Below are positions 9,803-19,127 of a stretch of 64,000 nt of DNA, piece after piece (within the stretch, counting starts at the first letter, position 1; every line of letters starts with the position of its first letter). The translations under genes and the position numbers were made by a program. The DNA is taken from the NCBI GenBank assembly GCA_037039685.1, contig JAWNGF010000002.1:1116001-1180000 (forward strand), in the 5' to 3' direction. The stretch comes from Ceratobasidium sp. AG-K (lineage: Eukaryota; Basidiomycota; Agaricomycetes; Cantharellales; Ceratobasidiaceae). A model generated the notes under the pieces. It worked only from the letters and a program-made list of their open reading frames with translations, was not told the origin of the DNA and ran no database searches.

Positions 9803-12682
9803 ATGGATGCCCCTATGGACGTTGATCAACCCCTTAGCCTAACGGAGCAAGAGGCACAGACATTCAACCGCCGAGTTGAAAAGCGCATCGCCGAGCATAA
9901 AAAAGAGCACCCGGATTCCTTCGTTCACGAAACTCGCCTCGATAATCGCAGTGTGGATACGTTGTTTGATATTATCGTAGGGACACATGTGCGAGATCTA
10001 ATCCTTGACGAGGAGCAGCGTTCAGAGTGCCTCTACTCTTCTGAGCTGTGCACTGCTCTCAAATCGGCGTACAAAATTAGGTCATTTGCTGACCTACGAA
10101 AGAATCGTATGTGATGATACTTAATCCATTTCCGCCCCAGGCTTACTTAAGATATATTGTCCCCATAGCTCGCATGCCCTTTGCAACTAATGGTCTTGGC
10201 GGGGCGATCACTACAGTTCCCATCCAACGGGGGGATAGTGATCCCGGTAAGCGGGACACACCCAAGGACTTTCGTTCAGCTTACAGTTTGTTTAGGTCTG
10301 AAATTGGCATTTGAGGAACCTTACCGTGGGCAAGCGGATCAGCTGCTTATTCGCACCTTGGACAAGTATCGGCGGCAGGGAGTTCTATCCACTAAGCGCG
10401 AGGACCTACCTTACAACTGGTCAATTGCTGTCATACAATCCTCAGGGATGGGCAAATCACGCATGGTCGACCAGGCTGCCGAATCAGTGTTTACGATCCC
10501 AATCAATATTCGCGAAGAAACGCAAGGCGCTTTAAGTGAGTGCAATTATTCGTCGTTCGCAACCCAACAACTCACAGGGTTACCCTCATTTATAGCATTC
10601 CCACCTCCAGATAAGCAGGTCCGCGATTACTTTGAAGTCGGCAGGTCCAAACCGGACACTGTGGTTCAAGCGGCGTATGCGATATTTTTGAAAGTGTTAT
10701 TTGACAAAGCTGCAAAAGTGGCGCAGCGCATAGCAAATGGCGAAAAAGGGGCAAGCTTAGCTGCCAAATGGGCCAAATATCTAAAGGAGAGGCACAAGGG
10801 AAATACCAAAACTGGAAGAGAAGTGTTTCTGGACGAGGTTGTAAAGGAGGCAGAGAGTGTGAGCACGAAGGCTTATTCAGTTGTGCTTAATTGACAGTGT
10901 TTTAAATAGCTACGAGATTCTAGTGGTTCGTCTTTATTGACGAATATATTCCAGGAAATGAGGGGAAAATGCAGGGATCTCGTCACATTGGTATCCGGGT
11001 CCAATCTGGAGACCAATCAAACCAATGCTTGCTTTGTGTATTTCGATGAAGCCCATGGTCTCACCGGGCCGATCAAGCCTGTCCGCCTAGGAGAACAGCA
11101 CTGCACGCCTTACCATAACTTAGGAACAGTATTGGCAAAGCTCGAGCTATTCCAGGTATTCTTCATTTTCCTATCAACAAATTCACATCTTCGAGGATTC
11201 GCCCCTCCGGCAATGAGCTATCCATCAGCCCGAGTTTGGCTAGGACCCAGAGTTTTCCCTCCTTTCACCGAGCTGCCTTTCGATTTGTTCGCGGACGTGG
11301 TGTCCCAAGAATTAGGCAAGGCTTCGGAGGAATGGACACTCGAGAATGTCTGTCGGACAAGCGTAATGGTTGGGTTCGGGCGTAGCCTGTATGCACTTGA
11401 TTCTAGGGCGGATTCGGCGACTAACGCGTATCCGAACAGGTGGTATGCGCATCACAAGACATGGCTAGCTAGCAAGCTGAGCGAGCATGTGCTGGCTTTA
11501 GCCAGAAAAAAATTAACCAATGGATTTGTTGTTGGGAGCCGATCCCAGTCTAGGCTTTCAGCTCTCGGTGTGCGCATCGGTATAGCGTTCGACTCCACCA
11601 CGCAGTCCTCGCGCGAGAAAGAGTCAGCGCTCGTTGAGTCGCATATGCGCGTTGTCTATGCAGTCCCCGAGCACCAAGAATTTATGCATGCCGGGTCGCC
11701 CTCGGAGCCCATCCTTGCTGAGGCAGCGGCGCAGTACCTTGACGAGGACTCCTACCCCGACAGGATACAACGTCTTGGCCCAAAGATTCTTTCCGAGGCT
11801 TGTATGGATGGCTTCCTTGCACGAGGAGAACGAGAAGAGCTCTGTGCTCGGCTACTCATGACAATCGCGCACGACATGGCTCTGCAAGAGCATTTCCGAA
11901 AGCCGGGAATCGCCCGGCCCGTGAACGAACCGCGCTTTCATCGACCTGTGCCTGTTCTCGATTTCCTTCGCGCCTTATTCGCTGAGGAACATCATGCGAC
12001 TGTTCTACATGCGAAGTCTATGACACGCAAAGAGGGTGGCGCCTCTCTGGAAGAGGCCTTCAAAGATTCCTTCGTTTGCTTCTCTCACTTCGTGCTTGCT
12101 GGCAACTCAGAGATGCTTCAGGCCCACAATCTAGCCTCAGCCTTGGCACGCGGGATGGCCATTCAAGCCAAAGACAACCAACGCTCGATCGACGCGGTGA
12201 TTCCTATCCACATGGGCCCTGTTACGTCGCGCATCGCTCTCGAGAACATATCTGCGATCAACCTGCAGATCAAGAACGGCAGGTGTTCCGAAAACTGCCA
12301 CATCGACCGCGAGCTAACCATTTCGAACCTCGACCAACCTGTGATCTCTATCATTATCGAGTTTGGGGATGGCACGAGCTCAAGCCAAAACGCAGTTACC
12401 ATTCAGGACATATCACCCCACGCAACACGCAACAAAGGCTCAGTACATCGCGATGATCACCACTATGAAATCGTTGCGCGTGGACGAGGGTCTAAAGTCT
12501 TCAAAGCAATCCCGGAGAGCGCGGAACAAGACTACAGCCTCATCCTAGCCAGAACAGAACTTTTCGAAGACTTCCCTCGGAAGGATTCTGAGCAAAACCT
12601 GGAGGGTCTGTATGCTTTGAAGCCGTTTTTTAATGGAGATGGGGTGAGAGAGTGGAAGGTCCGAAATCCACATCTGGCATGA
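9803..12682 (+). CDS. Large P-loop NTPase, CRN-like / STAND-like
   Basis: Exons 9803-10106, 10169-10246, 10296-10535, 10578-10858 and 10955-12682 join in phase to 876 aa. At about residue 170 the strand-loop IAVIQSSGMGKSRMVDQ is a Walker A motif, and at about residue 330 CFVYFDEAHGL is a Walker B with DE. A possible sensor strand FFIFLSTNS follows. A domain with AELPFDLFA-like and helix-rich sequence comes next, then a C-terminal region with short beta-like segments. Many Agaricomycete genomes carry families of such SSGMGKS ATPases; the same kind of P-loop module occurs in Crinkler (CRN) effectors together with restriction-like nuclease domains. I see no certain nuclease motif or signal peptide, so effector, self/non-self recognition or regulatory roles are all open. 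The start at 9803 was chosen over an upstream in-frame codon because it begins the Asp/Pro-rich hydrophilic N-terminus. Intact frame with consistent introns argues for a live gene. Confidence 0.78.
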
Positions 12683-12926
12683 AATATCGTATGTAATAGT
12701 AGTTAGGTATGTAGTGTGTGAGATTGAGTACGCGTTAGAGTCGATTCTACCCAACTTGATCAAGCTTCAGTTTTTTCGACGCCTGACGGACTTCTCAGTA
12801 CCACGCCGAACTTACTTTCAAAAGCACGCTTGACTTGCAGTCGAGGGGATGTATATACTAGCTGGATACTGAAGCACTCGCTTCGATGCAAGGTAAATCT
12901 ACTATTGCGTATCAAGGACACTAAGC

Positions 12927-13480
12927 CTAAATCTCGGAGGAACTGAGAATAGCGTGGTACTCGCCGTTATCGTTCCGTGCCGTGAAATCGCCCCCAATCG
13001 GCAACGTAAATGCCGCATATATTCCATCCAAACGTGCGAGTATATGCGCAGCTAGGGTACCATGTACCACTTGCGCCGTTCGATTCACAGGTCTACGGGA
13101 ACTAAGTACTCTTCGCCCGGGTAGCACCACATATGGCTCAAAACGAGTGCCAGATAATGGTCAACGGCCTACCAATTACGTTAGGCCGCGTAGGATGCCA
13201 AACGCTGGCTGAACCTTGACACCTTCTCCCGTGCTCTCATACTTCCTGAGCTGACTTCTGGCTGAGCAGTCAACTAATTTTCGTGGTCAAACAAAACGGG
13301 TGTGTTTGCTGACCTTCTGTATTTGGTACATGCTTACCAAGCACCACCGCCTAACCGTCGATCACGACATATATGCCCTCCTTTTCAAGCCCCTGTCTGA
13401 CAGCTTTCTCTAATTCCTCAAATTTACCGAGCCCTACACCGCTTCCAAGTAGCTCGTATCCCTCGAACGACTAAATATAA
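12927..13480 (-). other. Unidentified degraded coding-like stretch
   Basis: Minus-strand reading gives protein-like fragments (EEL.KAVRQGLEKEGIYVVIDG near 13365-13440, and VGRPLTIIWHSF then PYVVLPGRRVLSSR down to 12927) interrupted by stops and with no clean intron set. The family is not recognised. It looks like a relic gene, or badly diverged exons of one, lying between the NTPase gene and the decayed GST. It could also be a live gene whose introns I failed to resolve. Confidence 0.3.
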
Positions 13481-13859
13481 GAATATGAATTATTTTTATT
13501 TCTTTGCCAGAGGAGCTGGTCATGGGAGCCGCGATCCCAACGATCCGAAGTGCGCTGGCCACTTGAAATTGATGGGGTTGCTACCTCCGGGTCTCCACTT
13601 GGCCTCACGCCGTCCCCCAAAGTCCCGGCCCCGTTACCAGCTGCTCATTAGTTACTCGTCGTCCGATATACAGAGCCTTTGAAAATGCGCGTCTTGTTCA
13701 TCCGGCTTTTACGCTGGTATTCTGCAGGTTTGACCAGCTTCCCCAGAACGCAATATCTATACCATACAGTATCCTCCTTCACTTACAATTCAGGGAGCTC
13801 TATCTCATGCACGCTCCTTACAGTTGGCACTTAACAGAACCTGCAGGCATCCGCCAACC

Positions 13860-14106
13860 CTTGTGAGCGTCGAGGCTGACGAACGTATTGCCGTTCGTCA
13901 AGTAAATACGAATGTTGACACATATTCAACGCGATACGGTATACGTCTGTACCTCAAATTCAAGCTAAGGGAGGTACAATCAATATCTTCGACATGCCTA
14001 TTTTATCCTCTCTGCCTTACCGTGCTCTCAACGCACAAGGAGACCACGGCCCATTATTGGGGAAATTATCATAGAAGACGATCAGGCTTTCCTGAGTAGA
14101 AGCCAT
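13860..14106 (-). pseudogene. Decayed 5' copy of the LigE-type GST
   Basis: Reading minus from an ATG at 14106 gives MASTQESLIVFYDNFPNNG then PWSP, an intron-like gtaagg...ccttag, and LNLRYRRIPYRVEYVS. This parallels the intact GST at 8357-9290 (MAATEENPIIFYDIFSNDG, PWSA, LNLNYKRLPYRVEYVS), including the position of the first intron. The frame then stops and no downstream two-thirds of the gene is found. It is therefore a truncated, degenerate paralogue. Similarity continues at nucleotide level (acacatattcaac, cgatac/tgg, attcaa) and the orientation is the same. Confidence 0.8.
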
Positions 14107-14663
14107 GTATTTGCGAGAAGGTCTGGAAGCCTAGCCAGCCTTGGCTAGGGCAATGTTTCGTAGACCTGAGAAGCATTGATGCACTACCTGTTATCATTTA
14201 GTCGTTTGAGATCGACGGCCCGGGGGCGGTGCGCTGGCTGAGGATACAGCATTGCGGACCTGACCTTTATTTATCCACAAAGTGGTCGAGCCAACACAGC
14301 GAGCATACGCATATAGGTATCAACGGATGAAGCCTAAAAGAGCCTACCAAGATTATGTTGGGGTAAAGCTGAAGCCGTGTGCCCGGCTCGCACAGGCTGA
14401 GTCACTTGAAGCGCTCGCCGCCGAGCGTCCAATCGGTTGCACTATCAGGCAGCCAGAACCTGCGCATACATACTATATTTAGGGAACCGAGACGTTTTTT
14501 AGATGTCCTCCGAATACACGTTTGTGTACGGCATTCCAAAAAATTATGATTATGAGCAATCTTACTATTAGTCACCCAACAAAATTTGGAAAAGGCAACA
14601 CACTCTTACGTCCCTCCGCGAGCCTACGCTTAATCGGGTCTCATAAGTGGAGGACTGCGAGCC

Positions 14664-14877
14664 CATTATCACCGTGGACCCCAAATCTCCGTAAAATTCG
14701 GAGGTTTATGCGGAGGTTTCCTCCGTGTCGTTGGCAAAACACGGCGGTAAACCCCGTATCTTGGTCGGCGGTCGTTGGAGTGCCTTGATCTCGACGCTGG
14801 ATACGGTGATTACCTCCGTGTTTTGCCAAAGACTGGGATCAAACTCCGTATTTTACGGAGTTTTGGGACCCATAATG
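14664..14877. mobile_element. Palindromic MITE-like element
   Basis: A roughly 210-bp imperfect palindrome. The left arm cattatcaccgtggacccc-aaatctccgtaaaa is mirrored by the right arm ending tttacggag-ttttgggaccca-taatg. An inner pair, ggcaaaacacgg at 14732-14743 and ccgtgttttgcc at 14816-14827, is an exact inverted repeat. The interior repeats cggag(g)/ctccg. No open frame encodes a transposase. Terminal inverted arms, small size and location in a gene-poor, relic-rich interval fit a non-autonomous DNA transposon remnant. A target-site duplication is not clear, so the ends are approximate. Confidence 0.65.
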
Positions 14878-15559
14878 TATTAATTTTGAATCAGAGCGAC
14901 AGGCTGATTGAGCGAGACACGCGCATCCCATATGGGCGTTTGAGAGGTCAACATGATTCGCTACTGGCCAGCGCTATCTGTATTCATACTAGCACGAAGC
15001 CAGGTTCATACCATGCACCTCGAACAAGTAACCGGTGCCCTCAGCTACCATATCGTTACGGTAGCTCGCGCTCGAGGAAGGTTCATCCACCGTCGTTGAT
15101 CGATCCCAATCGAGTATGCACAATGACGTCATTAGAGGTTTAGATTACGAATTTGCAATAATGACTGGACTCTAATCAAGGTCAAGATCAAGGTACCGGC
15201 GACTGAATCCACCCTCAGCGCATACAACTTGAACCAACCCACCTAACTTGTCAACCCAACGCCCAGACGCGTTTGACACCAAACACCGCCATGTATTTGT
15301 CAGCCAAACAACGCCTCACACCTCCCTTGTCCACCCACAATGGAACACATCGATGCTTTGTTACCGGTTATGGCATGACACGCCGACTCGCGCTGGCCAG
15401 CCCATAAAGTCACGCCGTTTGGACCTCGAGGCTCTGGGACCCCCTCCTAGGGATGATATAATACAGCGGGCGGGATTTAGTTTCGTAGACTCGTGACTCC
15501 TCCCTTGCTTTTACTTTCTTACGAATTTTACGTTCTTTCTTGCTTATACTAATTTGAAG
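14878..15559. other. Intergenic, MARVEL gene promoter side
   Basis: About 680 bp with short, unconvincing frames. A pyrimidine-rich leader (cctcccttgcttttactttc) sits just before the ATG at 15560. Confidence 0.4.
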
Positions 15560-17013
15560 ATGGCGAGTATTTGGGCTGGGTACCGATACTTTTTGCTTGG
15601 TGAGTGAAACTTGGTGGGTGTAGAATACTACTAACTACGCGCAGGCTTTTTGCTGCTCGACACGTTCTTTATTCTTATTATTTCTGCGCAAAACGTCCAG
15701 ACGGGGAGGTTGGTCGGTGGAGGAGGTAAGCCCTTTGTTCCAGCACCAGACCACAGCTAACCAACTAGCAGAGAAATCCAACATTTACACTTTGATCGTT
15801 TCGCTGTTTAGTGGTATTTTTCTTGCTGTCGCGTGAGTACACGGGCTCAAGCTTTGATGTCGGCTAACACGAGGTACAGGCTGTGGTTTGATCTCCAGAA
15901 GCGACAGTCAAAGATAGCTGAAGTCAGATGGGAGTTGATTTGGGTGGCTGCGATTATATTATTCAATATTAGTGAGTACCAGATCTATGGTGTAGTTTAT
16001 ATGCTGATATTGGTGTAGTTGGTTTTGCGTCTATTGCTTCAAACAAGCCGGCTCCGAATACGTGCAACGGTCCCAGTAAGTTCATGAGCATGTCCATAAC
16101 GTGACCTAACCCCGCATAGACTCGGCATGGAATATATGCGCAGCATCACAGGGGCTACTCGCTCTTCTCGCGCTGTCCATCATTGCTCGTACGTCAGCTT
16201 TACCCGATCCGCAACTCGCCTGACGTCCGAATAGTCATAGCCCACGCGTCCGCGCTCATTGTTCTCGTAGTGAAACTCAGCCGCCGGACCGAGTACTCGG
16301 TCTGGGCGTACATGGCCTGGGGCTTGCTCGACGCTCTCGACCCGCCCCAGCCGATCGTGACGACGACCAACGTCCCGCTCTCGCTCGACGGCATGGCCAA
16401 CATTGACCTCGGACGACCTGTGTCCAAGGCGCTGCCCAACGTCCCGCCCAACGTCCCGCCCGACGAGCCTTCGCCGATTTCGTGGCGGCGCAGAGACCCG
16501 TTTACGTTTAGCTCTGTGTCGTCGCTGCTCAACCCTGCCCCGCGTGAACTTCCGAGAACGGTGGATGGGCGGTTTCAGCTCTATGATACGCCTGTTCCGA
16601 TTCCCGTCGATCGTCCGCCTGTCCAACGCGCGTTTGAGCGTGTGAGCGGGTACATGGGTGACGCGCCGTCGTTTTCGATGTACTATGCTCCCACGCCCGT
16701 GTATGACAAGTTTGCGCGGGGCAAGACGCCCGGCGACTCGCCTACAGAGCCTGTGCCACCCACGCCCAAGCCTATGCCGTCGCCTCCAAAGAAGATCCAG
16801 AAGCGGGACGGCAAGTGGATGTTGGCCGACGAGGAAGAGGCGATTGAGCGGCCACCGTTGGGCGAGGAGTCGGTGCTGCCTGCGCGGTATGCGTCGCTGC
16901 AGCAGCCTCCTCCCGCCCATACCGCGCCCGTCCGTCGACCGACGCGAACGCCTCCACGGGTTGCGCCAGGCTCGCTTCCGAATCCGAATATGCACCGCCC
17001 GAACCGTATCTAG
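15560..17013 (+). CDS. MARVEL-like four-helix membrane protein with Pro-rich tail
   Basis: Exons 15560-15599, 15645-15725, 15772-15832, 15880-15971, 16019-16075, 16120-16188 and 16235-17013 give 392 aa. The first 160 residues contain four hydrophobic helices (YFLLGFLLLDTFFILII, YTLIVSLFSGIFLAVAL, ELIWVAAIILFNIIGFA, LLALLALSIIALIVIA) in the spacing of fungal MARVEL proteins. The tail is cytoplasmic, basic and rich in Pro, with PPKKIQKRDGKWMLADEEEA and repeated NVPP. Such proteins associate with membrane domains or traffic; the exact role is not known. A second gene of the same architecture (four helices plus long Pro-rich tail) is at 29112-30787. No signal peptide beyond the first helix. Function beyond membrane placement is inference. 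Confidence 0.82.
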
Positions 17014-17277
17014 TACATCTCCCCCTATCTCATAACTTAATAGGCGTTTTCGTCGGACTATTTCATGTAGCTATATGCAGATGTATGAATAAAAGCAAAT
17101 AGGAGTTGATGGATACCTTAGGTCAGCATACATAGGGCAAGGGGCCGAGGCCCTGCCCTCAACAAAGCGGGCTTAGCTTGGCTTTGTCCACAACTTGAAT
17201 CGTATCTACGCTCCTCACGACCCGCCACGGTTTTTTCTGACGACCTTCCACATTACTACCGTATAATTCCTATTTTC

Positions 17278-18975
17278 ATGTCGCACAACACGCAGCTTCC
17301 GGATCTTTCTCAACTGAGCATGAATAATCAAGGTCGGTTTGAGCAGCACGCCAACACGTTTGACGGCGGGCGCGCTCCGGCCGGGTTCCACTATTCGACC
17401 TCGCCTTCGCAAAACCTCCAGCCCGGGGCTCAAAACGCGACGATTGCCACTTCGCCGCTCAAGACTGGCAAGCCCAGCAGGGCCGGACTCCCATCTGTAG
17501 GTTTTTTCGCGTATTTTTGAGATTGTGCTTAGTGTGTAGGCCTGGTTGGAGCAGAGCGTCGCGCCCGACGAGCGGTCGTTTTCCCCGCCCCAGACAAGCG
17601 ATTTGAGTTCGGGTGGGACGTCGCCGCCGCATCATTTACAGACGCCGACGATCCCGATGGGGGGTATGGCGAGCCCCATTGACGAGGAGGTGATTCCGAC
17701 TGCGATTGTGATCAAGAATATCCCGTTTACGGTCAAGCGCGAGACGTTGCTTGATATCATTGTCAGTCGCGCGTCTGTTTGAAGGGGTTGGAGCTAATGA
17801 TGGTGCAGGCCTCGCTGTCGATTCCGACGCCGTACGCGTTCAACTATCATCTCGATACCCAAGGCCAGTTTCGGGGGCTGGCGTTTGCGAATTTTAGGCT
17901 CCCGCAAGACGCCGACGCGGTTGTGGCTGCGCTGAATGGATTCGACGTCCAAGGCCGCAAGCTGCGCGTCGAGTACAAAAAGGTGCTCCAGGCCGGGGAA
18001 AAGGAGCGGATCGAGCGCGAAAAGGCGATTCGGCGTATGCGGTCGATGCAAATGGAAAAAGAGCGCTCTTTGTTGCCCTCGACCAACGAATGGGATGATT
18101 CGTTCCAGGCTGGGAATTATTTGACGCCCAGTCGGTCGTACTCGACCGGTCAGACGACCTTGTCGCACCAGCTTCCGTCCCCGCCCCCGCCCGTGGTCCC
18201 GACCCCGACGCCGTCACAGCAGTCGGCCAAGTCTGCGTCGACCGAGTTGGATATGAATGATCCGTCGACGCTTGAGATTTATTCGCGGATTTTGGTGTTT
18301 AAAGAGGACCATATGCGCGATGAGCTTGCGTTTTCGAGGACGTTGACGCCCAAGCAACGCAGGGTTGTGCATTTGGTGGCGCAAAAGTTGGGTGTGTATC
18401 ACTATAGCGTTGGCGAGGGCGAGAATCGGTATGCGGTTGTGACGCGTATCGAACGCGAGGCTAGGGTGGGTGCTCAACTCTCTGTTGGTGGTCGTACTGA
18501 TTTGTGCTAGTCGCCGATTCCACGCCACGCTTCGCAGACGCTGTCGCGCGCGGCCACGTCCTACCTGACTCCGTCGCCCACGGCCCCGTCGCTGCGCGTG
18601 AAAAAGTCGATGCCGGACATGAAGTCGCTTCACGCCCCACCGCCCTCGAGCCGACTGCAGCCCCGGGCGTCGAATGGCAACATTCGCGAAGGGTTTGCGA
18701 CGATTAGCGCTGCCTCGCCCCGGCGTCCGTCGGTCCAGACGGCGTTTGGTGGGGTGTTTGGTTCGGGCGGGATGGGTTCAGCTGGAGAGCGGGGATATGG
18801 GAGCGTGGGGATGGGTGTCCCCCCTGTTCCGTCGCTTCCGTCTGGGTTGGACAGCCCTGGGGGCCAGTCGGGTGTGATGCGGCAGCCACGCGGGCCGGGT
18901 GCGGGTGGATTTGGGCGGCGTCCGACGGGTGGAGAGAGGCTCGAGGCGCGCAGCCATGAGCCGTTGGAGATGTGA
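17278..18975 (+). CDS. PIN4: RRM and R3H RNA-binding protein, PIN4/Cip2 type
   Basis: Exons 17278-17496, 17540-17761, 17809-18465 and 18511-18975, all in phase, give 520 aa. The RRM spans about residues 120-220, with RNP2 IVIKNIPF and RNP1 RGLAFANF, followed by the basic helix GEKERIEREKAIRRMR. An R3H-like segment follows at about 300-365 (ILVFKEDHMRDELAFSRTL, then RRVVH with the R-x3-H pair, GENRYAVVTR). The tail is low complexity, Gly/Pro/Ser rich. In budding yeast Pin4 (Mdt1) links Rad53 checkpoint signalling to cell-cycle control, and in fission yeast the Cip proteins affect mRNA stability in stress. Assigning this gene to that group rests on domain order, so symbol confidence is moderate. 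The next gene on the same strand encodes a PP4 subunit. Confidence 0.83.
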
Positions 18976-19127
18976 TGTAGAAAGGCTTGATCTATAGTAT
19001 TCGATTCTTTTGTGCAAACGCCGGTGAATTTGTAGTCTTGAGTGGTGAATTTGTAGGCCTAGACCCTAGCTCCCTGAGAGGGGGATTAGGTGCGGGACTT
19101 GCGACGACTGGAGGCTTGTGGTATACG

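Noticed and set aside
16180..16995. 271-codon frame antisense to the first MARVEL-like gene
   Set aside because: Arg/His-rich antisense of a Pro/Gly-rich exon, a known artefact of GC-rich low-complexity coding sequence.
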